Origin: JANQLU01 sp964434955
Lineage (GTDB): Bacteria; Planctomycetota; Planctomycetia; Pirellulales; Pirellulaceae
Assembly (NCBI GenBank): GCA_964434955.1
Contig: CAYSXI010000012.1
Location: 1-53,915 of the forward strand
Length of the DNA stretch: 53,915 nucleotides
Direction: 5' to 3'
Of the stretch, positions 1 to 7,788 are shown piece after piece. The notes below the pieces were generated by a model. The model did no database searches. It was not told where the DNA came from and was given only the letters and a program-made list of their open reading frames with translations. A program made the translations under genes and the position numbers. Position 1 is the first letter of the stretch; each line of letters begins with the position of its first letter.

Positions 1-12
1 TACACTCTTTCC

Positions 13-624
13 CTATGCGAGACAGCCGAACCCCAGGATGCTAATTGCCCCTGGTTCGGGAACGGCCGAAACGGTAAACCCTTTCAAATTGAAGAGCGGA
101 TCACCGGCTTCCGGCAAGTCGTGAGAAAAAGAATAGACTTGCCCCGACTCAAAAAAGCTGATGGTCCCCGAGTCAAACGCAAATGTTTGTTCGGTGAACG
201 AAGTTCCGACGGGGATTGCGTTGTTCCCCGAAACACCGCCACCACCAATAACCGTCAATGAACGACCGGCTGGTACATCTTCATGAAGCCCAATTGTGTA
301 GGCATTCAGAAACACGTCCGTATCAAAACTGAAGTCAAAACTTGTGACGTCACTGAAACTCGGGTTGGTCGATCCGGAGATCAAGATCCCGTCCGCCTCG
401 ACGTCCCCCGCGCCCGAGCCGTCAGACACAACTACATTGGAGAACGTGATGGTAATTCCGTCTACCGTGACGGAATCGCCATTGCTCAGCCCATCGGTCA
501 ACGACGCCACGGAGTTGTCAAAAACGAAGATATTGTCTGCATTTGCAACACGCGAACCCTGGCTTGCAAAAAGCACAACGACAACACTTAGCGAAAAAAC
601 CAAATACTTTGATGCGATACTCAT
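13..624 (-). CDS. PEP-CTERM exported protein with short tail
   Basis: This 203-residue protein has a signal peptide (MSIASK, a hydrophobic stretch, then a cut near ANA/D). A beta-rich, Gly/Ser/Asp-rich body follows, with no catalytic motif that I recognise. It ends in a VPEPG motif, the hallmark of PEP-CTERM proteins that are sorted by exosortase systems. Start chosen at 624 because GGAG lies at proper spacing upstream and the signal peptide begins there; a longer in-frame start at 702 adds a poor leader. Odd: only 11 residues follow VPEPG before the stop, and the usual membrane helix and Arg-rich end are missing. The stop lies 13 bases from the window edge, so a frameshift or sequence error in the tail cannot be judged. 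Function unknown. Confidence 0.75.
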   Translation of the reverse strand: MSIASKYLVFSLSVVVVLFASQGSRVANADNIFVFDNSVASLTDGLSNGDSVTVDGITITFSNVVVSDGSGAGDVEADGILISGSTNPSFSDVTSFDFSFDTDVFLNAYTIGLHEDVPAGRSLTVIGGGGVSGNNAIPVGTSFTEQTFAFDSGTISFFESGQVYSFSHDLPEAGDPLFNLKGFTVSAVPEPGAISILGFGCLA

Positions 625-763
625 GAAAAACTCCGAACCCGGGCGCAGCTTGCGCGCAAAACAACTCATAAAGGGGAAACGACGAGACGAGGCAGTCCCC
701 AAAGAAGAGATGGTGAAAGGGGCCTCAAAGGGCTAGAAGAATTTCAAAAAAATTCACCCGGCC

Positions 764-793
764 GAAAAAGGGCCCAATTCCGGGGAGAATTGG
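764..793 (-). terminator. possible terminator of the sigma factor gene
   Basis: Read on the minus strand just after the sigma factor stop, a perfect 7-bp stem (CCAATTC/GAATTGG, 787-793 with 774-780, 6-nt loop) is followed by GGGCCCTTTTTC. The stem is AT-rich and the T run short, so efficiency is uncertain. The rest of the 625-901 gap shows nothing else recognisable. Confidence 0.4.
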
Positions 794-901
794 ACATCGA
801 CACGGATTGCCAGATGAAAACAAGCGCTGGGCCGAGGCCATGCGTACTTCTGGAGCCAGCGCCTGGGTGCCAGGAGCGGCACGGGAGCCGGCAAGCGACG
901 A

Positions 902-1600
902 TTACTGGCCTTTCGTTCCCAACTCTGACTCCCATTGGGCTTTGATCATTGCGATCCGTTGCTTGGTCCTTGCCACAGAACAATTGAGATGCTCTGAAAT
1001 CTCCGCGTTACTGAATCCTTGCATCCGCATCACCGCCGTCGTTCTCAGCTTGTCGTTATTGAGCGCGGACAACAAATCCTCGCAAGTCGCAAAAATATGT
1101 TCCGTTAACTCGGGCATCGGATTTGAATCCTGGACTTGCTCGATTCCCCCGATCCCTCGAGTATCGCCGGGTCCCTGAAAAACGGAATCCCCGCGAACAT
1201 TTCCACTACCTCGCTTTTGCGTGAAATATTTCCTTTGATGTTTCGAGGCTTTCCGAGCGGCGATGGTTGCTAACAACCTCCAAAGATCATCGCGCTCTTC
1301 GATTTTGAATCGTCCGTCCTTGTAGCCTTCGAAAAAACTATTGATCGCACTTAACGCAACATCTTCCTCGTCGAAGTCCCGCCGCGGTACCACGCGCAAT
1401 TTTCTCCGCGCGAAATCGGCAAGCCGTGGAAAAAAATCATTCCATACATCTTCGGCGAAGGTCGTTCCGATATCTTGCGATTCGGACTCGTCAGCGGATT
1501 GCGAGGGTTCGGAATGGTCGGCCAAAACTGCTCCAGCCTGGATGGCTTTTCCCAAGACTGCCATCCAGAACACCCGAATGACTTGTATTGATTTCAACAT
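902..1600 (-). CDS. ECF-type RNA polymerase sigma factor (planctomycete type)
   Basis: This is an alternative sigma factor that would redirect RNA polymerase. The sigma-2 region is seen as WNDFFPRLADFARRKL followed by the EEDVALSAINSFF segment, which is typical of planctomycete ECF proteins. The C-terminal sigma-4 helix-turn-helix is seen as MRMQGFSNAEISEHLNCSVARTKQRI. No anti-sigma gene is adjacent; instead a Ser/Thr kinase lies divergently about 90 bp away. ECF factors controlled by phosphorylation from a neighbouring kinase are known in other bacteria, so a sigma-kinase pair is plausible here (inference). Start uncertain: ATG at 1600 is used, and 1678 and 1564 are alternatives. TATAAT on the minus strand at 1604-1609 could be a -10 element, which would favour the 1564 start. 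Confidence 0.82.
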   Translation of the reverse strand: MLKSIQVIRVFWMAVLGKAIQAGAVLADHSEPSQSADESESQDIGTTFAEDVWNDFFPRLADFARRKLRVVPRRDFDEEDVALSAINSFFEGYKDGRFKIEERDDLWRLLATIAARKASKHQRKYFTQKRGSGNVRGDSVFQGPGDTRGIGGIEQVQDSNPMPELTEHIFATCEDLLSALNNDKLRTTAVMRMQGFSNAEISEHLNCSVARTKQRIAMIKAQWESELGTKGQ

Positions 1601-1691
1601 CCAATTATACCTGAAGCGAATCGTTTGCTGGTGGTTTATAGCAACAATCTGCATTCTTAAGACAATTTCCGATGGCAAAGCGGATCACTCA

Positions 1692-4600
1692 ATGAATCAG
1701 AAACCGTCCGACTCGATTCGGGAAAAGATTGAGTTGCTTTGTGACGAGTTTGACGAGGCTTGGGCGGATCAAAGACAGCCCGCCTTGCCTGAGTTTCTCA
1801 ATCGCGTCGCTCCATCCGACCAGGACCTTCTGCTCGAGTATCTGATTCCGATTGACGTCGAATATCGGCGTCGCAACAACGAGCCGATTACCGCCAACTT
1901 CTATTTTCGGTTTGGAAGTTTTGCGGAGAAAATTGCCACCGAAGTTTTCCAAGCAGATACTGGAGGCGCCGTTCTTTCTGGTTCGACGGGATCCCAGGAT
2001 TCGCCACGTCCGGTCGACCGATTGCCCGTTGTACCGGGATACGAAATCATCCGCAGAATCGGCCAAGGCGGAATGGGCACGGTGTACCTGGCAGAGCAAA
2101 GCGAGCCTTTCAAACGGAAGGTTGCAATCAAGGTGGTGAAGTCGGGGCACGATTCTCGGGACATCATTGCCCGGTTCGAAGCCGAGCGACAAGCATTGGC
2201 GATGATGGATCATCCCAACATCGCGAGGATCCTGGAGGCAGGTTCAACCGAAGCCGGTTTTCCCTATTTCACGATGGAATGGGTACAAGGACAAACCATT
2301 GTCGAATATTGCGATTCCAAACAATTGAATATCCGCGAGCGGATCAAGCTGTTTGTGAAAGTTTGCGTGGCCGTACAACATGCGCATCAAAAAGGGATCA
2401 TCCATCGAGATCTAAAACCTTCGAACATCCTTGTCGCTGAAGTTGGTGGCGAACCGACTCCCAAGGTAATTGACTTTGGGCTGGCGAAAGCTCTCGGGAA
2501 GAAAGCCCGCCTGAACATTGATACGGCGCTGACCTTTTTTGGAACTATCATTGGCACGCCGCAATACATGTCTCCCGAACAAGCTGAAACGGATTCGAAA
2601 GATGTTGATACACGAACCGACATCTATTCGCTCGGGGTGGTTTTATTCGAACTGCTCACCGGCGCCACACCTTTGCGCGTCGATGAAGTTCGGAAACAGC
2701 ACCCGCTAAGACTGTTGGAACTCATCCAACAAATGGACGCCCCGCGTCCAAGTTCCCGATTGGGACTTGATCCCAAAAATGACATGAAGGTTGTCAGCCT
2801 CCGAAAAACAAGTCTTGTCCGACTGCGTAGTATTTTGCGAGGCGAATTGGATTGGGTTGTCCTGAAGTCGCTGCATCGGGAACCCAAACGCAGGTATCAA
2901 ACGGTCAACTCGTTTCAAAAAGATCTTGAGCGATTTTTGGACAACGACCCAGTCCAGGCCAGACCGCCTTCGTCCTGGTACAGCTTTCTGAAGTTAGCCC
3001 AGAAACACAAATTCCTGCTCGGAACAGCGGCCACGTTTGCATTGTTGCTGATCGCCTCCTTTTTGCTGATCACCAAGTTCTATCTTGACGAAAACGCTGC
3101 CCGCATCGAAACCGAAAAGAAAATTGCACGCGCCCACTATCTGTCGGCAATCGGTTACTTCTCTCGGAATCGAACAACCGAAGCAACGGAAGCACTTAGC
3201 AAAATCAAACCCGAATATCGTCACATTGAATATCGTCTCAAGCGTGAGCAATTCCGTGGCAACTGCTTTACGCTTCCGAATCATGAAATGGCTCACCCCT
3301 ACATGGCGAGTCTCAGCCCTGATGGAAAATGGATCGCGTCGGCCAACGCGGAAAAAGTCGGAATTCTAGACATTTGGAATTCCGAGTCGGAAACCATTCA
3401 CTGGCAGGTCGGCGAGCTTGTTGATGATGATTATGTCCGATCAATTGCTTTTCACCCCGAACAGAACCTGGTTGCAATGGGTTTGCTCGACAAGGTTCAA
3501 CTTTGGGATTTGGAGACCGGCGAGAAAATAAGAACAATTGAAAAGCCCGGCGGCCCGATCGTTTCACTTGATTTCACTGACGAAGGAAAAAGCCTGGCGA
3601 TTGCGGGCGGATATCTCCCCACCTCCAAGAGCAAAGACAAGAATTTTGATATCGAAATCCATCAGCTGAACGGCGATGAAGCCCCGTTGCGGCTAATGGG
3701 GCATACGGACTGCGTGAGTGATGTCCGCTTCCATCCCAATGGAAAACACTTGCTCTCCTCGAGCTGGGATAAGACCATCCGACTCTGGGATATCAGGTCG
3801 GGGAAAGAAATCGATAACGCATGGATTGGCGCCTACGTCATGAGCACGGACTTCCATCCCTCGGGAGAAAAAATTGCTTGCGGCACCGCGAACAATCGAT
3901 TGATTCTCTTTGGCATTGAAGGAACCGAGTTCAAAGAAATATGGCGCCGCAATGCCTACGATTACGAAGGCGACACTGTTGAGTGCCTCGCCTTTAGTCC
4001 TGACGGTGAAAAAATTGCGACGGGCGGATTTGATCGAACCGCAAAAATCTGGGAAGTGCAAAGTGGTGACGAAAAAGAAACTTTGCGCGGGCACTTTGCA
4101 CCCGTCGTCAACGTTGATTTCGGTCCCGATTCCAACAAGCTTCTCACCGCCAGCCAGGATGGAATTGCGAAGTTCTGGGATTTGGAAAGGTCGAGCGAAT
4201 CCCGAATCCTGAAACGTCACCTGCAATCAGTGAATGCAATTTCGTTCAGCCCAGACAGTCGCTGGTTGGTTTCCGCCGGGGGCAACCACCCCATGGATCA
4301 GGGGTTCCAAGCGCCAACCAATTCCCGCGGCCGAGAACAGGATTTCTCAATCCGCCTTTGGAATCTGAAAAATTGGAAAGAAGAGCTTCGATTTGAAGCA
4401 CATCAGGATTCCGTTTCTGACATCGAATTCAACCCGAATTCAAAATCGGAAATCGACTTCGTCTCAACGGGAATGGACGGCGACATTTATTTTTGGAACC
4501 AGGCGAAGGTCGCGCCGCTAAAAAGAATCTCTAAGGCCCATGATGGAAAGGCCGTCCACGCCATTGCGTTTCATCCCAATGGAAACAGCTTTGTCACCGT

Positions 4601-5177
4601 CGGCGACGATCAGGTGGTTCGATTCTGGGACACCGAGTCCAAGTCCAATACGCGAAAACTCAAACTGAAACATTTGGTCCGACAAGTCGCATGGAATCAC
4701 CAGGGCACACGACTTGCGATCATTGCCCTCGCTGAGAAAAAGACGTTTGTCCGGGTTTTCGACATGAATGACAAGGAGTTGTTTGATCCGATTCCGGTTC
4801 AGAAGGATACCATTTCGCTTGCCTTCAGTTTCGACGATTCTCAGCTGGCCATTGGCAATTCCGAATTACGAATTTTTGATTCGGAAACGGGAAAGCTGAA
4901 TAAACGGCAATCCCATAATCGCCTGGGGCTTTACGCACTTTCATATTACTCCATGCCTGGCGTGCCCCGATTACTGACCGGTGGCCGCGAAGGTGCGATC
5001 CGGCTCTGGGACTCGGAAACTTGGGAAGAGCTGGCGGTTTTTGAAGTCAAAGGAATTTCCCCCTGGAATTTCGTTTACGATTGCCAGTTCAGCCCAGATG
5101 GGCGAATGATCGCAACGGGCAATCGTGACGGTACGATACGCATCTGGAACGCGTATTCCGAAGGCTCTGAAAAATAG
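1692..5177 (+). CDS. membrane Ser/Thr protein kinase with WD40 propellers
   Basis: A 1161-residue Hanks-type kinase. An N-terminal acidic region (1-115) precedes the kinase domain (about 117-415), which has a complete catalytic set: GQGGMG loop, VAIK lysine, HRDLKPSN loop (about 238), DFG (about 261) and GTPQYMSPEQ. One transmembrane helix follows (about 440-463, LLGTAATFALLLIASFLL). The rest holds about 14 WD40-like repeats, many ending in LWD, FWD or IWE, enough for two seven-bladed propellers on the far side of the membrane. Start ATG at 1692 is the first that fits the family N-terminus; there is no clear SD. It is divergent from the ECF sigma factor, which is a likely partner or target. 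The likely role is sensing through the propellers and phosphorylation of cytoplasmic proteins; the ligand is unknown. Confidence 0.93.
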   Translation: MNQKPSDSIREKIELLCDEFDEAWADQRQPALPEFLNRVAPSDQDLLLEYLIPIDVEYRRRNNEPITANFYFRFGSFAEKIATEVFQADTGGAVLSGSTGSQDSPRPVDRLPVVPGYEIIRRIGQGGMGTVYLAEQSEPFKRKVAIKVVKSGHDSRDIIARFEAERQALAMMDHPNIARILEAGSTEAGFPYFTMEWVQGQTIVEYCDSKQLNIRERIKLFVKVCVAVQHAHQKGIIHRDLKPSNILVAEVGGEPTPKVIDFGLAKALGKKARLNIDTALTFFGTIIGTPQYMSPEQAETDSKDVDTRTDIYSLGVVLFELLTGATPLRVDEVRKQHPLRLLELIQQMDAPRPSSRLGLDPKNDMKVVSLRKTSLVRLRSILRGELDWVVLKSLHREPKRRYQTVNSFQKDLERFLDNDPVQARPPSSWYSFLKLAQKHKFLLGTAATFALLLIASFLLITKFYLDENAARIETEKKIARAHYLSAIGYFSRNRTTEATEALSKIKPEYRHIEYRLKREQFRGNCFTLPNHEMAHPYMASLSPDGKWIASANAEKVGILDIWNSESETIHWQVGELVDDDYVRSIAFHPEQNLVAMGLLDKVQLWDLETGEKIRTIEKPGGPIVSLDFTDEGKSLAIAGGYLPTSKSKDKNFDIEIHQLNGDEAPLRLMGHTDCVSDVRFHPNGKHLLSSSWDKTIRLWDIRSGKEIDNAWIGAYVMSTDFHPSGEKIACGTANNRLILFGIEGTEFKEIWRRNAYDYEGDTVECLAFSPDGEKIATGGFDRTAKIWEVQSGDEKETLRGHFAPVVNVDFGPDSNKLLTASQDGIAKFWDLERSSESRILKRHLQSVNAISFSPDSRWLVSAGGNHPMDQGFQAPTNSRGREQDFSIRLWNLKNWKEELRFEAHQDSVSDIEFNPNSKSEIDFVSTGMDGDIYFWNQAKVAPLKRISKAHDGKAVHAIAFHPNGNSFVTVGDDQVVRFWDTESKSNTRKLKLKHLVRQVAWNHQGTRLAIIALAEKKTFVRVFDMNDKELFDPIPVQKDTISLAFSFDDSQLAIGNSELRIFDSETGKLNKRQSHNRLGLYALSYYSMPGVPRLLTGGREGAIRLWDSETWEELAVFEVKGISPWNFVYDCQFSPDGRMIATGNRDGTIRIWNAYSEGSEK

Positions 5178-5289
5178 TCGCACGAATTGGGGGCCGTACC
5201 AATCGTCCCCCCACTGCATATCTTCTGCTGCTTGGCGGCTTTTGAAAAATCTTCTATCCCTTTTCCGTTCGTCTCGCCATTTCACGGGA

Positions 5290-5332
5290 AACACCAGGCA
5301 TTTTCTTGGTGTTGGCCCACGGTCTGGTGGGC
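5290..5332 (+). promoter_or_regulatory. two adjacent hairpins in the leader of the next gene
   Basis: Stem 1 is AACACCA/TGGTGTT (5290-5296 with 5307-5313, loop 10). Stem 2 is GCCCAC/GTGGGC (5315-5320 with 5327-5332, loop 6). They end 27 bases before the ATG at 5360 and have no T run, so a 5'-leader structure fits better than a terminator for the kinase. Function is unproven. Confidence 0.35.
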
Positions 5333-5359
5333 AAGACGAAATGATAAAGGGGAACAACA

Positions 5360-6025
5360 ATGAAGAATCTACTAGCCGCGTTTTTATTCTCTGCTCTACT
5401 TGGGCCAATTCCGCTGTCTGCAGATGTCGTATTCGTCTCGCCGGACGCGGTGTCGGCGTCAAATACAAACCACCCCCTGCCGGTCAAACCGGAAAACCTG
5501 ATTGATCGAAGTGGGCTCGGTGCGGGAAACATCAACGTGGCCAACATTGGAACTTTTGCCCATTCAGACGGGATCGCCGCCGACCTGTGGCGAGGAAGCT
5601 CGTCGGCGCTGCCGATTACTTTGACCTTTGAATTCAACAACGCACGTCAAGTTGGATATGTTGGTTTGTGGCAGGCTCTCGACTTACGCGAAGGAACACG
5701 CGATTTCGAACTTGCGTTTTTTGACGGTGCGGGAGGAACTGGAAACCAAATTGGAGACGTCTATTCCGGTACGCTCGACACAGGAATCGGGGGAGACAAC
5801 AGTCTCTCTCTGGACGGACGTGCCTTCTTTGTTGGAAAACGCGATGACGTTTCTTCGTTCACCATGACGATTACGTCGGTCGCTCACCAAGTCAATCCAC
5901 ATGTGCATCTCGGAGAAGTCATGGTTGCGGCAGTACCCGAACCGGGTTCTTGCTTTGTACTCGCATTTTCAACGATCGCATTTCTCTCGTGTCGCAGACG
6001 TCGAAGGCATTCGCATAACGGTTGA
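5360..6025 (+). CDS. PEP-CTERM exported protein
   Basis: A 221-residue protein starting with a clear signal peptide (MKNLLAAFLFSALLGPIPLSA, cut before DVV). The body is beta-rich and resembles discoidin-type jelly-roll segments (FEFNNARQVGYVGLW, FELAFFDGAGGTGNQIG); this is an impression, not a proven family match. The C-terminus is a complete PEP-CTERM tail: VPEPG, a hydrophobic helix (CFVLAFSTIAFLSC) and CRRRRRHSH. It is expected to be exported, held by the tail and processed by an exosortase encoded elsewhere. AAAGGGGAACAACA before the ATG is a good ribosome binding site. It contrasts with the other PEP-CTERM gene at 13-624, whose tail is incomplete. Confidence 0.88.
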   Translation: MKNLLAAFLFSALLGPIPLSADVVFVSPDAVSASNTNHPLPVKPENLIDRSGLGAGNINVANIGTFAHSDGIAADLWRGSSSALPITLTFEFNNARQVGYVGLWQALDLREGTRDFELAFFDGAGGTGNQIGDVYSGTLDTGIGGDNSLSLDGRAFFVGKRDDVSSFTMTITSVAHQVNPHVHLGEVMVAAVPEPGSCFVLAFSTIAFLSCRRRRRHSHNG

Positions 6026-6144
6026 GTTGGCTGGATCGATGCTAGCTGGCAAAAAAATCTTTGACGATTCGATCGTTTCGCGCTTTCCGATTGAATCCGA
6101 ATCGCTATGATCCGCGAATCTCTTTCCGCCGATTCAGTCGTGCA

Positions 6145-7206
6145 ATGCGAAACTTTGAAAGGACTCAAAGCTTGCAGTCGATTTATCAATGGACCATCTC
6201 ATTATTTCTTGGGGTGCTGATCTTCGGATTGAACGTTGCTCCGGTTCTTGCGCAGAATCCGGATCAACGTGAGGATGCAGCTCAATTGGCCACGAGGGAA
6301 GGATGGGAATCGTTTCCTCCTTCCAACAAGCCATTCGGTGAATCCTACTTCGGCGATCAATCCGGACCGCCAGGCTTGCTTGATGAATTCGAGAAACCGG
6401 AGGCGCCAAACTTCCAGGAGTTGATGAAGCCACGATTCAAACTGGCGGCCGAATGGCTTCCTCATGACGAGCAAGACTTTTCCAAGCTTGGGGTCTCGGT
6501 CACTCTTCCAACCTACCCGTTTTTCGGACCGCCTCCCCCGATGATCAGCTTCGGATTTTCACATTCCGATCTGACCATTCCAAATCAACCGGGAACCCGA
6601 AGCAGTTTTTTCGAGTACACCTTGTCAGTCGGCTGGGTTCGTTTGATGAAGAACCCCAAATGGGTGATTCGTTTGATGGCGGGAGCCGCTTTGGCGACTG
6701 ACAATCAAAACCTCTCAAGTGACGCCTGGCAATTTCGCGGAGGCGCTTTCGCCATTTATCAGCCCAACGATCGGTGGCAGTGGGTTTTTGGCGCGATTGC
6801 TCTGGGCAGGGACGACTTGCCGGCAATACCCGCTTTCGGATTCAACTGGTTTCCGGCTCCGGGCTACAAGCTCGAAATGATTTTTCCGAAACCGCGCTTC
6901 GCCTGGCAAATTTCCGAAAACGGTCAACGTCAAAACTGGGGATACACGGGACTTCAATTTGGCGGCAACACCTGGGCCTACCAAAGATTCGATCGGACCA
7001 ACGACCGGGTCACGTACCGGGACTGGAAAGTTTTCCTCGGCTGGGAAAATGTCCCCTCAAATTCGGGAAAGAATCGCTATGGCCCCGGAAGACGGATCAA
7101 TCTCGAGCTGGGTTATTCCTTTGCCCGGAAGCTGGAATTCGATCAAGGATTGCCTGATTTCTCATTGCCCAGTTCAGCCTATCTGGGATTCGGCTCGAGC
7201 TTCTAA
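6145..7206 (+). CDS. DUF6268-like exported protein
   Basis: A 353-residue protein with an N-terminal signal peptide (hydrophobic core TISLFLGVLIFGLNV, cut after VLA/Q). It continues into a beta-rich domain with alternating aromatic strands (for example YTLSVGWVRLMKNPKWVIRL and WQFRGGAFAIYQPNDRWQWV) and ends in a final strand SAYLGFGSSF. The pattern suggests an outer-membrane or periplasmic beta-barrel-like protein, and I recall similar planctomycete proteins under DUF6268. No enzymatic motif is seen. Start: ATG 6145 (MRNFERTQ) is preferred; an upstream in-frame start at 6061 would put 28 basic residues before the signal. Neither has a strong SD. The gene stands alone between the PEP-CTERM gene and the fur-katG pair. 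Confidence 0.72.
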   Translation: MRNFERTQSLQSIYQWTISLFLGVLIFGLNVAPVLAQNPDQREDAAQLATREGWESFPPSNKPFGESYFGDQSGPPGLLDEFEKPEAPNFQELMKPRFKLAAEWLPHDEQDFSKLGVSVTLPTYPFFGPPPPMISFGFSHSDLTIPNQPGTRSSFFEYTLSVGWVRLMKNPKWVIRLMAGAALATDNQNLSSDAWQFRGGAFAIYQPNDRWQWVFGAIALGRDDLPAIPAFGFNWFPAPGYKLEMIFPKPRFAWQISENGQRQNWGYTGLQFGGNTWAYQRFDRTNDRVTYRDWKVFLGWENVPSNSGKNRYGPGRRINLELGYSFARKLEFDQGLPDFSLPSSAYLGFGSSF

Positions 7207-7268
7207 ATGCCTTTTGGTTTTTACCTTCGCCAAGCCCAAACTCTAACTATTTTGACTTTCTCCAATTC

Positions 7269-7296
7269 TTGACGAAGTCCAGAGTTTTGATAGAAC
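7269..7296 (+). promoter_or_regulatory. candidate promoter of fur-katG
   Basis: TTGACG (7269-7274) and TAGAAC (7291-7296) are spaced 16 bp and lie just before the regulator start at 7303. The transcript would begin nearly at the start codon, giving a very short leader. Autoregulation by the Fur-family protein at this site would be expected from the FurA-KatG precedent, but I see no clean palindrome here. Confidence 0.35.
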
Positions 7297-7302
7297 AGGG
7301 GC

Positions 7303-7722
7303 ATGTCAGAAGATCCAGCGATTTCGCTACGTGAACACGGCTTGCAAGTGACGGCTCAACGCATTGCCGTGATGCGCGCCGTGACGGAACAGCCTCATTG
7401 CACAGCCGACGAGGTCGCCGAAAATGTTCGTTCGGAGATTGGAACGATTTCGAAGCAAGCGGTCTACGACGCGCTGGGAGTTCTTTCGGAAAAAGGACTA
7501 ATCCGCCGGATTCAACCGGCCGGATCGGCAGCACTTTTTGAGGATCGGGTTGGCGACGATCACCATCACGCGATATGCCGCGGTTGTGGCCAGGCGGTCG
7601 ACGTCGAATGTGCCCTGGGTGAAACCCATTGTCGTTCGGCAGCAAAAAACTCAGGCTACCGGATCGACGAAGCGGAAGTGATTTATTGGGGCCTTTGTCC
7701 CGAATGCCAACACGGCAAATGA
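7303..7722 (+). CDS. furA: Fur-family repressor, FurA/PerR-like
   Basis: A 139-residue metal-dependent winged-helix repressor. The N-terminal DNA-binding part reads LQVTAQRIAVMRAV, then SKQAVYDALGVLSEKGLIRRI. The C-terminal dimer domain has DDHHHAICRGC and CPEC: the cysteine pairs C92/C95 and C132/C135 form the structural zinc site, and the HHH run is the usual metal-sensing element. It lies 66 bp upstream of katG in the same direction. This is the same arrangement as mycobacterial and actinobacterial furA-katG, where peroxide or iron state relieves repression. A peroxide-sensing role is inferred from that context; sequence alone does not separate PerR, FurA and Zur. Confidence 0.88.
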   Translation: MSEDPAISLREHGLQVTAQRIAVMRAVTEQPHCTADEVAENVRSEIGTISKQAVYDALGVLSEKGLIRRIQPAGSAALFEDRVGDDHHHAICRGCGQAVDVECALGETHCRSAAKNSGYRIDEAEVIYWGLCPECQHGK

Positions 7723-7788
7723 AACAATCAAGCAAGAACATTAAACAACTTCGTACAAAACGAAACCAGAAATAAAAGGAGAGTTGGA

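Noticed and set aside
1341..1691. N-terminal extension of the kinase upstream of 1692
   Set aside because: The segment overlaps the divergent sigma factor and has no kinase-family features; ATG 1692 begins the typical acidic N-terminus.
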